Below are positions 38,493 through 49,000 of a DNA stretch of 64,000 nucleotides, in pieces. The number at the start of each line of letters is the position of its first letter. Positions within the stretch are counted from its first letter, which is position 1. The DNA lies in contig NZ_JACHGY010000001.1 in the NCBI RefSeq assembly GCF_014207595.1, positions 1,988,738 through 2,052,737 of the forward strand, in the 5' to 3' direction. The notes below the pieces were generated by a model. The model did not search any database. It saw only the letters and a list, made by a program, of their open reading frames with translations, and was not told the DNA's origin. This DNA is from Algisphaera agarilytica. Lineage in GTDB: Bacteria; Planctomycetota; Phycisphaerae; Phycisphaerales; Phycisphaeraceae. Position numbers and translations under genes: made by a program.

Positions 38493-39783
38493 CCCGTCGC
38501 ACGGGGAAAGTGGTTTAGGGTTGCCGGATTTCGCATACAAAGCGTTGGATCGCACGGGCAAGTCGGTCGCCGGAGTGGTCTCCGCCGCCGACCGCGCGGC
38601 CGCCGTTGCGCTCTTGGGCGAGCGCGACACGTTTGTCACCGACATGGAGGAAAGCGCTGGACGGGCCAAACGCCGCGGTGCTTCGCCTGCTTCGCGTGAT
38701 TCCGCCGAGGACCAAGGCGCTTCCATCCGTTGGAATGCCCGTAAAGTGTCGCCTCGCCAACGTCTCACGTTGCTGCGTCAACTTTCCGTTGGGTTGTCCG
38801 CGGGGCTGACGCTGGTCAACGCGCTCGAAGTCGTTGCCGACCAGGCCGACAGCCCGGCGGTGAAAGCTTTGGTGGCGGACCTGATCGAGCGGGTCACGTC
38901 GGGCGATTCGTTGTCCGATGCCGAGGCGAGTCACCCCGAAGCGTTTTCGACGATGCAGGTGAGCATGACCCGAGCCGGCGAAGCAGCCGGGGCGTTGGAC
39001 ACCGTGATGACTTCGCTCACCGCGTTCGCTGAGCGCGACCTCGAGTTGCGTGAGAAGCTGCGGTCGGCGGCGATCTATCCGCTGATGGTCTTGGGGCTCG
39101 GGTTTATCTCCATCCTGGTGATCATGCTGTTCATCCTGCCGCGGATCATGACGGTGGTGGGTGAATCCGGGAGCGACCTGCCGCTGCCGACGGTGATCCT
39201 GATGGGTATGACCGATTGGGTCCGTTCGCCGATGGGGATCGGCGCGATGGTGATCATGGCCGTGGCGCTGGGCTTGTGGTGGCGTTGGAGCCGGACGCCG
39301 GACGGTGTTTTGGCGATGGACCGTTTCAAGCTCAAGCTGCCGTTCATCGGGACCGCGATCCGGCGGGTTTCCGTGTCGCGGTTCGCCCGGACGCTGGGCA
39401 CCCTCGCGGCGGCGAACATCCCGATCGTCGAATCGATGCGGATCGTCCGCGACACGTTGGGGAACGAAGCCCTGGCCCGCGATATCGACACCGCCGCCGA
39501 CGGCATCGTGCGCGGCTCGTCGATCGCCGACGAGCTGCGCGACACCGGACAGTTCCCCTCGCTGCTGATTCAAGTCATCGCGATGGGCGAACGCACCGGC
39601 CGGCTCGATGAGTTGTTGATGGACACAGCCGACACGTACGACAAAGAAACCAACGCGGCTTTGCAGCGCGTCATGACCATCGTGCCGGTGTTGTTCATCC
39701 TGGTGTTGGCGGTGTTTGTTGCCTTCATCCTTGCCGCGGCCCTGCTGCCCATCATGGGCATGGACCTGGGCGAGGCGCCTTGA
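38485..39783 (+). CDS. gspF: GspF inner-membrane platform protein
   Basis: A 432-residue GspF with two repeated T2SSF cytoplasmic domains and three transmembrane helices. The family N-terminus F-A-Y-K-A-L-D begins near residue 15 from the ATG at 38485; a TTG at 38521 would start exactly at P-D-F-A-Y-K-A-L-D and is a serious alternative. It overlaps gspE by eight bases with the ATG start. Confidence 0.9.
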
Positions 39784-39847
39784 TTCATTTGTACCTTTTT
39801 TGCACGGCCTCACGCCGTGGTGTTTGGAGTCTTTGAAAGTGCAATCC

Positions 39848-40255
39848 ATGAAACGTATTTCTCGAACTTCCGGCTTCACCCTTATCGAAATCATGGTGGT
39901 GGTGATCGTCATCGGCGTCATCGCCGCGCTCATCGTGCCTAACCTCTTCGACCGCGCGGGCAAGGCCAAGCGCTCGGTCGCCAAGCAGCAGGTCGGCTCG
40001 CTTGAAACCGCCATCCAACTCTTCCAGCAGGACTACGGCCGCTTCCCCGACACCCTGGAGGAACTCGCCAGCCCACCCGCGGATGTCGAGGGTGCTTCGC
40101 CGCCGTCGATCAAGCAGAAAGACCTCATCGACCCGTGGGGCAACCCGTTCCTCTACCGCTACCCCGGCAACAACTGGACGTTCGACCTGCTCAGCACCGG
40201 GGCCGACGGCCAAGAGGGCGGCGAGGGCGAGAACGCGGATATTACGAACTATTAA
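39848..40255 (+). CDS. gspG: GspG major pseudopilin
   Basis: A 135-residue major pseudopilin. The prepilin motif S-G-F-T-L-I-E-I-M-V-V-V begins at residue 8; the C-terminal D-P-W-G-N-P-F-L-Y-R-Y-P-G segment is the family signature and holds calcium-site residues. The ATG at 39848 gives a short basic leader typical of the family. Confidence 0.94.
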   Translation: MKRISRTSGFTLIEIMVVVIVIGVIAALIVPNLFDRAGKAKRSVAKQQVGSLETAIQLFQQDYGRFPDTLEELASPPADVEGASPPSIKQKDLIDPWGNPFLYRYPGNNWTFDLLSTGADGQEGGEGENADITNY

Positions 40256-40324
40256 TCGGGCCAACGTTTTTCTTTCCGCCCCGGCGTGTCGCCGGTGGGC
40301 GGGTTTTCTGGTGTGACGATTTCT

Positions 40325-40882
40325 ATGCATCGCCGAGCCTTCACCCTCATCGAGATCATGGTCGCTGTGGCGATCATCGCGGTCCTCTCCGCGATGATGC
40401 TGCCGTCGCTCATGGGCTCGCGTGACAAGGCGACGCTGCGTTCGGAGACCCAGCGGCTCTACGACACCGCGCGGTATGTGCAGCGCATGGCGGTGGTGAA
40501 GCAGCGCACGCTCCGGCTGGTGATGTTGCCCGAAGACCCCGAGCACGACGGCCGATCGAGCTACCACCTCGAACTCGCCACGACCGACCTCGACGAGCCG
40601 GAGACCTACAGCCGTGTCGAGGGCGGGGCGGTGAAGCCCGTGGTGTTGCCCGAAGGCGTGAAGCTGCTGGATGTGCTGCGCGACGTCGGTGAGTTTGAAG
40701 TGTTCACCGGCGAGATTGCGCTGAGCTTCTACGCCGACGGCTCGGCGGACGGGGCGGTGATCCACATCGGCGACGAGCAGTCGGTGCGGTCCATCATCAT
40801 TGAGCCGATGACCGGGCGTATCGAATCGGTCCCCGAACGCGTCGAAACCATGCCCAGCCTGCGGGAGGACCTCGATGCGTAA
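40325..40882 (+). CDS. gspH: GspH-like minor pseudopilin
   Basis: A 185-residue protein with prepilin leader M-H-R-R-A-F-T-L-I-E-I-M-V-A-V and a beta-rich periplasmic domain. Position after gspG identifies it as GspH. It overlaps the next gene by eight bases. Confidence 0.82.
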   Translation: MHRRAFTLIEIMVAVAIIAVLSAMMLPSLMGSRDKATLRSETQRLYDTARYVQRMAVVKQRTLRLVMLPEDPEHDGRSSYHLELATTDLDEPETYSRVEGGAVKPVVLPEGVKLLDVLRDVGEFEVFTGEIALSFYADGSADGAVIHIGDEQSVRSIIIEPMTGRIESVPERVETMPSLREDLDA

Positions 40883-41297
40883 GCACGCGACATCCCGCAG
40901 CCGCGGTTTCACCATCGTCGAGAGCCTGATCGCCGGGGTGATCCTGGCGCTCTTCGCCGCCGCGCTTGCGGGGACCACGGCCCAGAGCAGCCGCGCCGCG
41001 TTGCGAGCTCAGGACCACCGCAAGGCCGCCGAGTGGCTCGACACCGTCTTCAACCGCATCGACATGATCGGCCCGGCCCGGCTCGCCTCGGAAGGCCCGG
41101 TGCAGGGCGCCCTCGACGACCGTTTCAACTGGTCGCTCTCGCTCGACAACGACGCGTTGTACCCCGACCTCTATCTCGTCTCGGTCGTGATCAGCTACAC
41201 CGGTGCCGACGGCCGGCCAGCCCGCGTCGAGGGACACACACAGATCCACGACCCGGTGGGCCGACGTCTTGTGGTCGCCCGATGGGAGGACCTCTGA
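40875..41297 (+). CDS. gspI: GspI-like minor pseudopilin
   Basis: A 140-residue protein with the prepilin motif R-G-F-T-I-V-E-S-L-I-A-G (residues 10-21), in which Glu5 of the mature form is kept. Size and order fit GspI of the pseudopilus tip complex. Its stop and the gspJ start share one base (TGATG). Confidence 0.8.
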   Translation: MRKHATSRSRGFTIVESLIAGVILALFAAALAGTTAQSSRAALRAQDHRKAAEWLDTVFNRIDMIGPARLASEGPVQGALDDRFNWSLSLDNDALYPDLYLVSVVISYTGADGRPARVEGHTQIHDPVGRRLVVARWEDL

Positions 41298-42007
41298 TGC
41301 GTTCTCCCGCTTTTCATCGATCGTCTGGTTTCACGCTCATCGAGCTGCTGGTTGCGGCGAGTCTGGTGGGCATCGTGCTCGCGGCGGGCGCGACGCTGAC
41401 GTATCAGGTCAGCCAGGCCCGGGGCAAGGTAGACCAACTCGCCCGGCACCACGCCGAGGCCGACGCAGCGATCCGCACGATCGCCACCGCCCTGACCCAG
41501 CAGTTCCGCAACACGGGGGACGACGACCGGGTCTTTGTCGGCATCGACGACGAGGTTGACGGCCGACCCGCCGACAGCATCCGGTTCTTTGCGGTGAGCA
41601 ACCGCGTGATCCGGCCGGGCGAGCCGGAGTCGGACGTGCACGAGATCGAGTTTTACCTGGAGCCGCAGGACGGCGAACCCTACCCGGCACTGCTGCGACG
41701 CACCGACCCGACGCGAAACGAAGAGCCGGACGAGGGCGGCGTGATCGAACTGGTTGCCCGCGGCATCGGCGGACTGGACTTCGAGTACTTCGACGGCCAG
41801 CAGTGGCTTCCGGACTGGCCAGAATTCCTCGGCAGCTCGCCGATGGCGCTTCGGGTGACGGTGGGGGTCACGCTCAACGACGAGGCGGGCACGATGCGGC
41901 CGTACCGCCGGCTGATCTATTTCCCGATGATGCCGCAGCCCGGGCAGGGCGGCGGGGCAAACGGCGGCGGCTCGGGTTCGGGCAATGGGAACGGAGGGTT
42001 CCGATGA
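41297..42007 (+). CDS. gspJ: GspJ-like minor pseudopilin
   Basis: A 236-residue protein with prepilin motif S-G-F-T-L-I-E-L-L-V-A-A and a larger periplasmic domain, ending in a Gly/Asn-rich tail of about 25 residues. It overlaps gspK by ATGA. The assignment rests on order and size. Confidence 0.8.
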   Translation: MRSPAFHRSSGFTLIELLVAASLVGIVLAAGATLTYQVSQARGKVDQLARHHAEADAAIRTIATALTQQFRNTGDDDRVFVGIDDEVDGRPADSIRFFAVSNRVIRPGEPESDVHEIEFYLEPQDGEPYPALLRRTDPTRNEEPDEGGVIELVARGIGGLDFEYFDGQQWLPDWPEFLGSSPMALRVTVGVTLNDEAGTMRPYRRLIYFPMMPQPGQGGGANGGGSGSGNGNGGFR

Positions 42008-43317
42008 AGCGAACCCCAGCGCATGTTCAAGTCCGGCCGGGTGCGATCCTCGTGTTGGTTCTGTGGCTGCTAATGATCGTCGGCCTGCTGGTGCTGGGCT
42101 TGTCGCGCTCCGCACGCGTCTCGGCGTCGCTGGGTTATGGCGAGGTCGAGCGGGTGCAGGCGGAGTGGATGGCCCGGGCCGGGGTCGAGCAGGCGCTTGC
42201 GGTGTTGGCGGATGACGCGATCGCGTACGACGGGCAGATCGACGTGTGGTACGACGACCCGGGCTTGTTCGACAGCGTTTCGCTGGCCGCCGGCTTCTCG
42301 TTCACCGTGACCGGGCCCGCCTTCGAGAACACCGAGGACGCCGCGGCCCCACGCTTTGGCCTGGACGACGAGTCGTCTCGCGTTTCAATCAACGCCGAGC
42401 GTCCCCGGCAGCTCCGCCGCCTGCCCGAGATCGAGTTCGCCCAGGCCGACGCTATCCTCGACTGGCTCGACAACAACGAGGCCGCGCGCCCCGGCGGAGC
42501 GGAACGCGGGTACTACAGCCAGCTCGATTTCCCGTACCTCATCCGCAACGGCGCCTTCCGCACGCACCGCGAAATGCTGCTGGTCAAAGGCATCGATCCC
42601 GAGCACTTCTTCGGCGAAGACGGCGACCTCGACGGCGTGCTCGACCGCGCCGAGAACGACGCCGACCAGTCCTGGCCGGAGGACACACCTGACCGTCAAC
42701 TCGAGCTCGGCCTGGCGGGCTATACGTCCGCCTATTCCTACGAGCTCAACGTCAACCCGCTGGGCACGCCGCGGATCGACCTGAAAAACACCAACCCCGC
42801 GGAACTGATCGAAGAGCTGAACTTCACCCGTGAACTCGCCCAAGAGGTCGTGGACAGCGCACGCAACGCCGACAGCTTGTTCGACATCGTGGGGACGCGC
42901 GGGGAAGGCAGCATCGAAGACGAGCGGCAGATCGACGAGGTCACCATCGAATGGTTGGCCGACAACTGGGAGTACCTCACGCTCGAAGAAGACGAGCGCC
43001 TGCCAGGCAAGATCAACGTAAACACCGCGTCGCGTGAGGTGCTCGAGACCATCCCGGGCATGAACCCGAGCATGGCCGAGGCGATTGTTGATTTCCGCAC
43101 CGCCCAGGGGACGCTCACCGGCATCGGCCAGCTCTACCGCAACAACGTGCTTCGGCGGCGGCAGTTCGAACGCGTTGCCGATTTCGTCACCGTGCGATCC
43201 AACGTTTTCCGCATCGTCAGCGAGGGGCGCGCCCCTTCGGGCACCTCGCACACCGTCGCGGTCATTGTCGACCGCGGCGGGAACCAACCCGTGATTCTTG
43301 ATTGGCGTCAACCTTGA
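42004..43317 (+). CDS. gspK: GspK-like minor pseudopilin
   Basis: A 437-residue pseudopilin. The N-terminal helix (P-G-A-I-L-V-L-V-L-W-L-L) lacks the usual Glu at mature position 5, which is characteristic of GspK. A helical domain and the helix-hairpin-helix-like I-N-V-N-T-A-S-R-E-V-L-E-T-I-P-G-M segment follow. It caps the pseudopilus tip. Its stop overlaps the next start as TTGA. Confidence 0.85.
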   Translation: MKRTPAHVQVRPGAILVLVLWLLMIVGLLVLGLSRSARVSASLGYGEVERVQAEWMARAGVEQALAVLADDAIAYDGQIDVWYDDPGLFDSVSLAAGFSFTVTGPAFENTEDAAAPRFGLDDESSRVSINAERPRQLRRLPEIEFAQADAILDWLDNNEAARPGGAERGYYSQLDFPYLIRNGAFRTHREMLLVKGIDPEHFFGEDGDLDGVLDRAENDADQSWPEDTPDRQLELGLAGYTSAYSYELNVNPLGTPRIDLKNTNPAELIEELNFTRELAQEVVDSARNADSLFDIVGTRGEGSIEDERQIDEVTIEWLADNWEYLTLEEDERLPGKINVNTASREVLETIPGMNPSMAEAIVDFRTAQGTLTGIGQLYRNNVLRRRQFERVADFVTVRSNVFRIVSEGRAPSGTSHTVAVIVDRGGNQPVILDWRQP

Positions 43318-44723
43318 AATTCCGACGACCCCCTAAATCTCTCGCTGGCCTCGGTGTCTATCGAACCCCTGCGGGATCGACCGCCGCCCACGTGAAGCGG
43401 GAAGACGAACACCTGCAGGTCATCGCTTGCGGCACCGACGTGGATGCCGACGATAAGTTGCTCCGCCAAGGCGTAGCCCTAGAGGGTGTGTTGGGCGTGT
43501 TGCATCGGTTGGACCTCCCGCCGGCCGACGACGCGACGACCGAAAAACTCATCGCGTCCCAACTTGAGGTCATGATCCCCGGGCAGGCCGACCACGTGCG
43601 CTGGGGCTGGCAGCGCACCGCCGAGGCAGAGCCCGCGCTGGTGTACACCGTGGCCCGGCGTCGTTTGGAAGCTCACGACCATTCGGATGACGAGCCAGAC
43701 CTTGGCCTGATCACCACGCCAGAGCTGGCTTTGCATGAGTTGTTCTCCAGTGCTGCGGGTGACCGTGACCGGCAATCGCTTTCGGTGGTCGCGTGGAACG
43801 CCCGACATGTCCACCTGATCCGCTACCGGGATGGTCATCTCATCGGGCTCGACACGGCGGAGCTCGAACGCGACAGCTCTGTGGAACAGGTCGCTGAACT
43901 GATCGCCCGCTCTTTCGATAACGATTCGGGAGAATCGTCCGCAGCGACGAGTACGTTCACGCTGATCGGCCCCGGCGTGGTTTCTTCGGAGGTCGTTTCG
44001 GTGTTCGAGTCGAAGATCGAGGTGACCTACCGCCGGGTGGACGGGTTGTTGGACCTTCAAGGCCTCGGCGAAGCGACGTTCGATCGCCTCGTTGCGGTGG
44101 GCACGGCGATCGCGGCGTTGCACCCCGAGCAGGCGATTAATCTCGCCGAGGATCAGGGCCGGGGCGATACCCATGCCGGCGACCGTCCCACACCCCGCCG
44201 CTGGGCGGTGGCGATCGTCGCGTTGCTGGCGGCGGTGACGCTGCTGGTGGTGTCCGATTTCAAGCGGGCCGAGCGGATCACGCGGGCGGTGGACGAGGCG
44301 GAGCTTGATGCCAGCAAATTGAAAGAACTCAACACGGACCTGAGCGTGGCCCGCTTCCTGGAAACCACGGGCCCGAGCTTCCTGGCGATCCTAGACGAGT
44401 TCAGCCATCAGACCGAGGGGTTCATGATCGACGAGATGCGTTACGAGCGCAACGGGCTGTTCACCGTGCAGGCGACGGGGCGTTCGTCGGATCAGGTCAA
44501 CCAGTTGGCCGCGAAACTCTCGGAGATGAAGACGTTGTCGTCGGTGCGCATCCGCAGCCAGGCGGCGAAGGACCGCGACAAGGTCGAATACACGCTGGTC
44601 GCAGTACCTGCCGAACAGTATGCCGCCCCGTTCGCGCCGCCCCGGCACAAACCCAAAGACTCCGCCGAGGCTTCGGCCGAGTCCAAGGGCGGCAAGGCAA
44701 ACCAGAAGGGGGGTGGCGCTTGA
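43314..44723 (+). CDS. gspL: GspL-like inner-membrane protein
   Basis: About 469 residues: a cytoplasmic actin-like ATPase-fold domain (1-290), one transmembrane helix (R-R-W-A-V-A-I-V-A-L-L-A, about 300-320) and a periplasmic ferredoxin-like domain, then a Lys/Ala-rich tail. This is the GspL/PilM-PilN layout, which links GspE to the platform. The TTG at 43314 overlaps the gspK stop (TTGA); another TTG lies four codons upstream. Confidence 0.75.
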   Translation: MKFRRPPKSLAGLGVYRTPAGSTAAHVKREDEHLQVIACGTDVDADDKLLRQGVALEGVLGVLHRLDLPPADDATTEKLIASQLEVMIPGQADHVRWGWQRTAEAEPALVYTVARRRLEAHDHSDDEPDLGLITTPELALHELFSSAAGDRDRQSLSVVAWNARHVHLIRYRDGHLIGLDTAELERDSSVEQVAELIARSFDNDSGESSAATSTFTLIGPGVVSSEVVSVFESKIEVTYRRVDGLLDLQGLGEATFDRLVAVGTAIAALHPEQAINLAEDQGRGDTHAGDRPTPRRWAVAIVALLAAVTLLVVSDFKRAERITRAVDEAELDASKLKELNTDLSVARFLETTGPSFLAILDEFSHQTEGFMIDEMRYERNGLFTVQATGRSSDQVNQLAAKLSEMKTLSSVRIRSQAAKDRDKVEYTLVAVPAEQYAAPFAPPRHKPKDSAEASAESKGGKANQKGGGA

Positions 44724-45271
44724 GCGAACGAGATCGACGAGCGTTGATCTGGGGCGCGGTCCTGATCGGGATCGCGGTGCTGTATCGGTTCGGGTTGTCG
44801 CCGGTCGTTGGCCAGTGGCAAGAGGCACGCAGTACCGTCGCGTCGCAGTCGGGGATGTTAGCGCAGTACGAAGACAAGCTGGAGAAACGCAGCAACATCC
44901 GCGAGCGCCTCGAGCAGCGTTACGGCCCGGGCGTCAATCGATCGCTTCCCACCCCCGACGAAGCCCAGGTGGCTTTCCCCCGCAGCGTTCAGCAAGCGGT
45001 CGGCCGGGGTGGCGCTCAGGCCAAGCAGGTCGAGGTCCAGGGCACACGGCGAATGCGCGACTTTCCCGACATCGAGCTGCTGTCGCTGCGGGTTCAGATT
45101 ATGTGCGAGCCCCACGCGATCCCGGGCATGTTGGCGGAGCTCACCCGGGCAGACATGCCGGTGGTGGTGGAGTCGGTCAACCTCAGCATGCCGCAACGCG
45201 GTCAACGTCAGCAGTGGGAGGCGACGCTCGTGGTCTCCACTCCCACACTGAAAGGGGGCAAGCGGTCATGA
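44720..45271 (+). CDS. gspM: GspM-like inner-membrane protein
   Basis: A 183-residue protein with a short cytoplasmic tail, one transmembrane helix (about 8-26), a coiled-coil stretch (35-65) and a periplasmic domain, as in GspM/PilO partners of GspL. It starts with TTG overlapping the gspL stop and ends overlapping the next gene by ATGA. Confidence 0.72.
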   Translation: MSERDRRALIWGAVLIGIAVLYRFGLSPVVGQWQEARSTVASQSGMLAQYEDKLEKRSNIRERLEQRYGPGVNRSLPTPDEAQVAFPRSVQQAVGRGGAQAKQVEVQGTRRMRDFPDIELLSLRVQIMCEPHAIPGMLAELTRADMPVVVESVNLSMPQRGQRQQWEATLVVSTPTLKGGKRS

Positions 45272-45951
45272 TCCAGCAGTACTGGTCACAACAAGGCCCG
45301 CGCACACTCTGGCTCGTCACGCTGGGCGTGGCGGCCATCATCGGGGCCAGCGCGTTACTCACCCTGACCGATACCCACGCCGCCGACGAACGCGTGGACG
45401 ACATCGCCAAGAAGCTGCGCGTCCGTCCCGCTATCGAGCAGCCCAACAACGCCCAAGCGCAACGCGGCGGTCACGGCCGAGGCTGGCACGGCGGCGGACA
45501 AGCCCAGGCAACGCCGAGCGACCCCGCGGGCCAGGCGACCCAACGCATCCGTGACCGTTTTCTGTTCATGCCCCCGCCCCCCCAGGGCTTCCGCAACGTG
45601 CAGGGCGTGCTCGGCGACCGCGTGCTCTACCCCGGCGGGCAATCATTCGGCTTGGGCGAAAACGCCATGGGCGCGACCGTCGTCGCCATCGGAACGAATT
45701 GGGTCGAGCTGCTCCACGAAGAGCAGACCATCACCATCGATATTTTCCGCGGCGTCGAACGCGGCCCCGAGCTTATGCGTTGGGACGGCGAAGCCGCGGA
45801 CTCGTCTGCTTCTTCGGGTAACCAAGCTCAGGGCCAGATGAATGGCAACAACAGCGGCCGCCCCGATCGTTCATGGCGCCAACGCGACCGCGGCGAACGG
45901 GGTGAGCGTGGTAGCCGGGGCGATCGCAGCGGCCGCCCACGAGAACGCTGA
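45268..45951 (+). CDS. GspC-like/periplasmic homology-region protein
   Basis: A 227-residue protein: one N-terminal transmembrane helix (about 14-35), a His/Gly/Gln-rich linker, a small beta domain (G-V-L-G-D-R-V-L-Y...W-V-E-L-L-H-E-E-Q-T-I) resembling the HR domain of GspC that contacts the secretin, and an Arg/Gly/Asp-rich tail. The place between gspM and gspD supports a GspC-like bridge. No PDZ domain is seen. Assignment is inference. Confidence 0.6.
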   Translation: MIQQYWSQQGPRTLWLVTLGVAAIIGASALLTLTDTHAADERVDDIAKKLRVRPAIEQPNNAQAQRGGHGRGWHGGGQAQATPSDPAGQATQRIRDRFLFMPPPPQGFRNVQGVLGDRVLYPGGQSFGLGENAMGATVVAIGTNWVELLHEEQTITIDIFRGVERGPELMRWDGEAADSSASSGNQAQGQMNGNNSGRPDRSWRQRDRGERGERGSRGDRSGRPRER

Positions 45952-46066
45952 CCTCATCGACCCCGACCCCGCAAAACAGAAATTCCAAACGGCCAATCCT
46001 TTTTTGAAACTGAGCACCATGCCCCGACCCATCCCCGCAGTATCTCTTCCGCAGAAGGCTCGAACC

Positions 46067-49000
46067 ATGCCACACCATCTTTTGTCCACTCTTTACGTCT
46101 GGTCTGCCCGGTCCGTCAGGGCCGTGCTCGTGATCGGCGCCTATCTGCTGTGCCTCTCGTTGATGAATCCTGCCGCCGTTGCACAGGACGCCGTTGAAGC
46201 GGTTGAGGTGGTCGAAGCTGAAGCGGTCGAGCAAGCCGAACCGGTTGCTGAGGACGGCGGCGAAGTGGAGAACGCGGTCGCAGAACCGGGCGATGAAGCC
46301 GAAGGGGATTCGGAAGAAGCCGAAGAAGAAGAGCCCAAGCCTAAGACGGTTTCGGTTTCCTTCCGCGACACCGAGCTGTCCCAGATCGCTGGCTTCTATG
46401 GCCGGGAACTCGATAAGCCCGTGTTGGTGGACCAGAGCGTCGCCAACAACCGGTTGACCATCATGTCCAACAAGGAGATCCCGCTCAATGAAGCGTTCGA
46501 GCTCATCGGGAATGCGCTCCGCCAGCGCGGCGTCATCGTGGTCGAGGGGCCTCGGCAGATCGAGCTTCTGCCCATCGCCCAGATACGCCGGATCAACCGC
46601 CCGGTTGTTCCCGCCGAGCAGTCGGTGACGGAGCTGGATGACCAGTCGACCATCGTCGACAAGATTTTCCGGATCGAGCATTACGACGTGACTCGGCTCA
46701 AGGACCTCGTGGTGCCGATGCTGCCCGAATACGCCTTCCTGGTCGCCGACCCGAATCTGGACCGCCTGGTCGTCACCGCCGCGGCGGGCGACCTGATCCA
46801 CATCGAGCGTCTGGTCGCCAGCCTCGATGTCCCCCGGGCCAACGACACGATCGAAAAAATCTTCACGGTGAAGAACGGCGACGCCAGCGAGATCGCCACC
46901 ATGGTCCGCACCATCCTCGCCGGCACGCTTGGCGATGAGAGCCTGGCCGTCTTCACCACGCCTTCCCCGCAGGGCAACAACAACCGCAACCGCGGCGGCC
47001 GTAACCGGGGCGGAGGAAACCGTAGCAACAACGACGCCGGGTCGAACACGCTTTTTGTCGAGCGTAACGAAGCCCCGATCATGCTCCAGGCCGACCTCTC
47101 GCGCAACTGGATCATCGCCGCCGCGCCCCCGGCGGTGATGGACCAGATCGAGAAATGGATCATCGAACTCGACAAGCCCAAGGAGCGCAACGAGCCCTAT
47201 CAGCTCTTCGACATCGAACACGCCGACGTCGATGAGCTCGCGGGCCAGATCAATGAGGCGATCAACGCGATGCCGGACGCCGACATCCGCGCAAGCGTGC
47301 GGGTGATCCCGTTCGTCAAGTCGCGGCAGATCTTGGTCTACGGCTCTCAGCGCGGCCGTTCGCTGGTCCGCTCGCTGCTCGACCAGCTCGATATCGAGTC
47401 GTCGCAGTTCCAGCTGATCAAGGAAATCGCGATCAAGCACGACTCGGCCGAGAACGTGAAGGCGAAGATCGAAGAGCTCTTCAATAACGAGCAGAGCAGC
47501 GGCAGCCGCTACACCTACTACTTCGGCAACAGTCGGCCGCAGCAAAAAGACCTGACCGTGACCGCCGACACCCAGCGCAATACGGTGACGATCATGACCG
47601 ACCCGGTCCGGATGCGTCGTATCGAAGAGATCATCAAGGAGCAATGGGACCTGCCGGTCGACCTGGACGACGTGAAACCCAAGGTCTACGACCTTCAGTA
47701 CAGCGACCCGGTCCAAGTGCAGGAACTGCTGGAGGAGATGTTCACCAAGTCGAGTTCCACCAGTTCGTTCAGCTGGTTCAGCGGTACGCGCACCACCGAG
47801 ACGAGCAACCCGGTGGGCCGGCTGTTTGGTGAGTTCAGCTTCAACGCGATGCAGGACTCCAACAAGTTGATCGTGTCGACCAAGAACCCCGCCAACTACG
47901 TGGTGATCGACGAACTGCTCAAAGAGATCGACCAGCCACAGGACGCGGGCGTGCCCATCATCATCGAGTTGAAACACGCCAACGCCGAGGACGTTGCCGA
48001 GCAGCTCAACGCTATGTTCTCCGAGCCCGGCACCCCCGCCGCGATTACCCGCACCGAGCGTGGTTTGAGCGATTCGATCCGGCAGACCTCGACCGCCAGC
48101 GACCGCGGCAACAACGGCAACAACAACCAGAACAATAACAACCAGAACCGCAACAACCAGGGCGGCGGAGAGAACGACCCCTCGCAGATGAATTTCTGGT
48201 GGAGCCAGTCTCGCCCCAATATCAACGAGCAGCCCACCAGCAACCTGATCGGCAAGCCCCGCATCGTGCCGGTTAATCGCCGTAACGCGATCATGGTGAT
48301 GGCGCCCCGTGCCCATGTCGCGCCGCTGCGTGACCTGGTGGCCGAGCTCGACAAGCCGGGGTCCCAAGTCGTGATCCATGCGATCATCACCGAGGTCCAG
48401 CACGACGACGAATCGACGCTCGGCGTCCGCTTCGCTTCGGACCCCGGGATCTTCAACGACTCGCGTCTGGCTGATCAAGCCTTCGGCGGCGGGATCAACG
48501 CGGACTACTCCCAGGGCATCTTCAGCGGCGACGGCATCCTCAACGCCGACGTGAACCTCAACTTCCTGATTCAGCTCCTGGTGAACAACCTGAACCTGAG
48601 CGTGATCAATGAGCCACGACTGATGACCGCCGACAACCAGGAAGCCCACTTCTTCGACGGCCAGGACGTGCCCGTGGTCGTGAGCGACCTCACCGGCAGC
48701 GGCAACGACGGCGACATCACCCGGACCTTCGACTACGAAGCTGTCGGCACCCGCCTCCACGCCCGCCCCCACATCACACAGGACGGCGAGATCGACCTCC
48801 GCGTCAACCTCGAACTCTCGCGCATCGTCAACGGCACCACCGTCTTCGGCAACTTCATCTTCGACCGCCGAACGACGACGACCCACGTCACACTCAAAGA
48901 CGGCCAGACCATCGTCATCAGCGGCATCATCGAACAGGAAGACTTCGCCGAGGTCCGCAAGTTCCCGCTGTTCGGCGACATCCCGCTCGTCGGCGGTTTG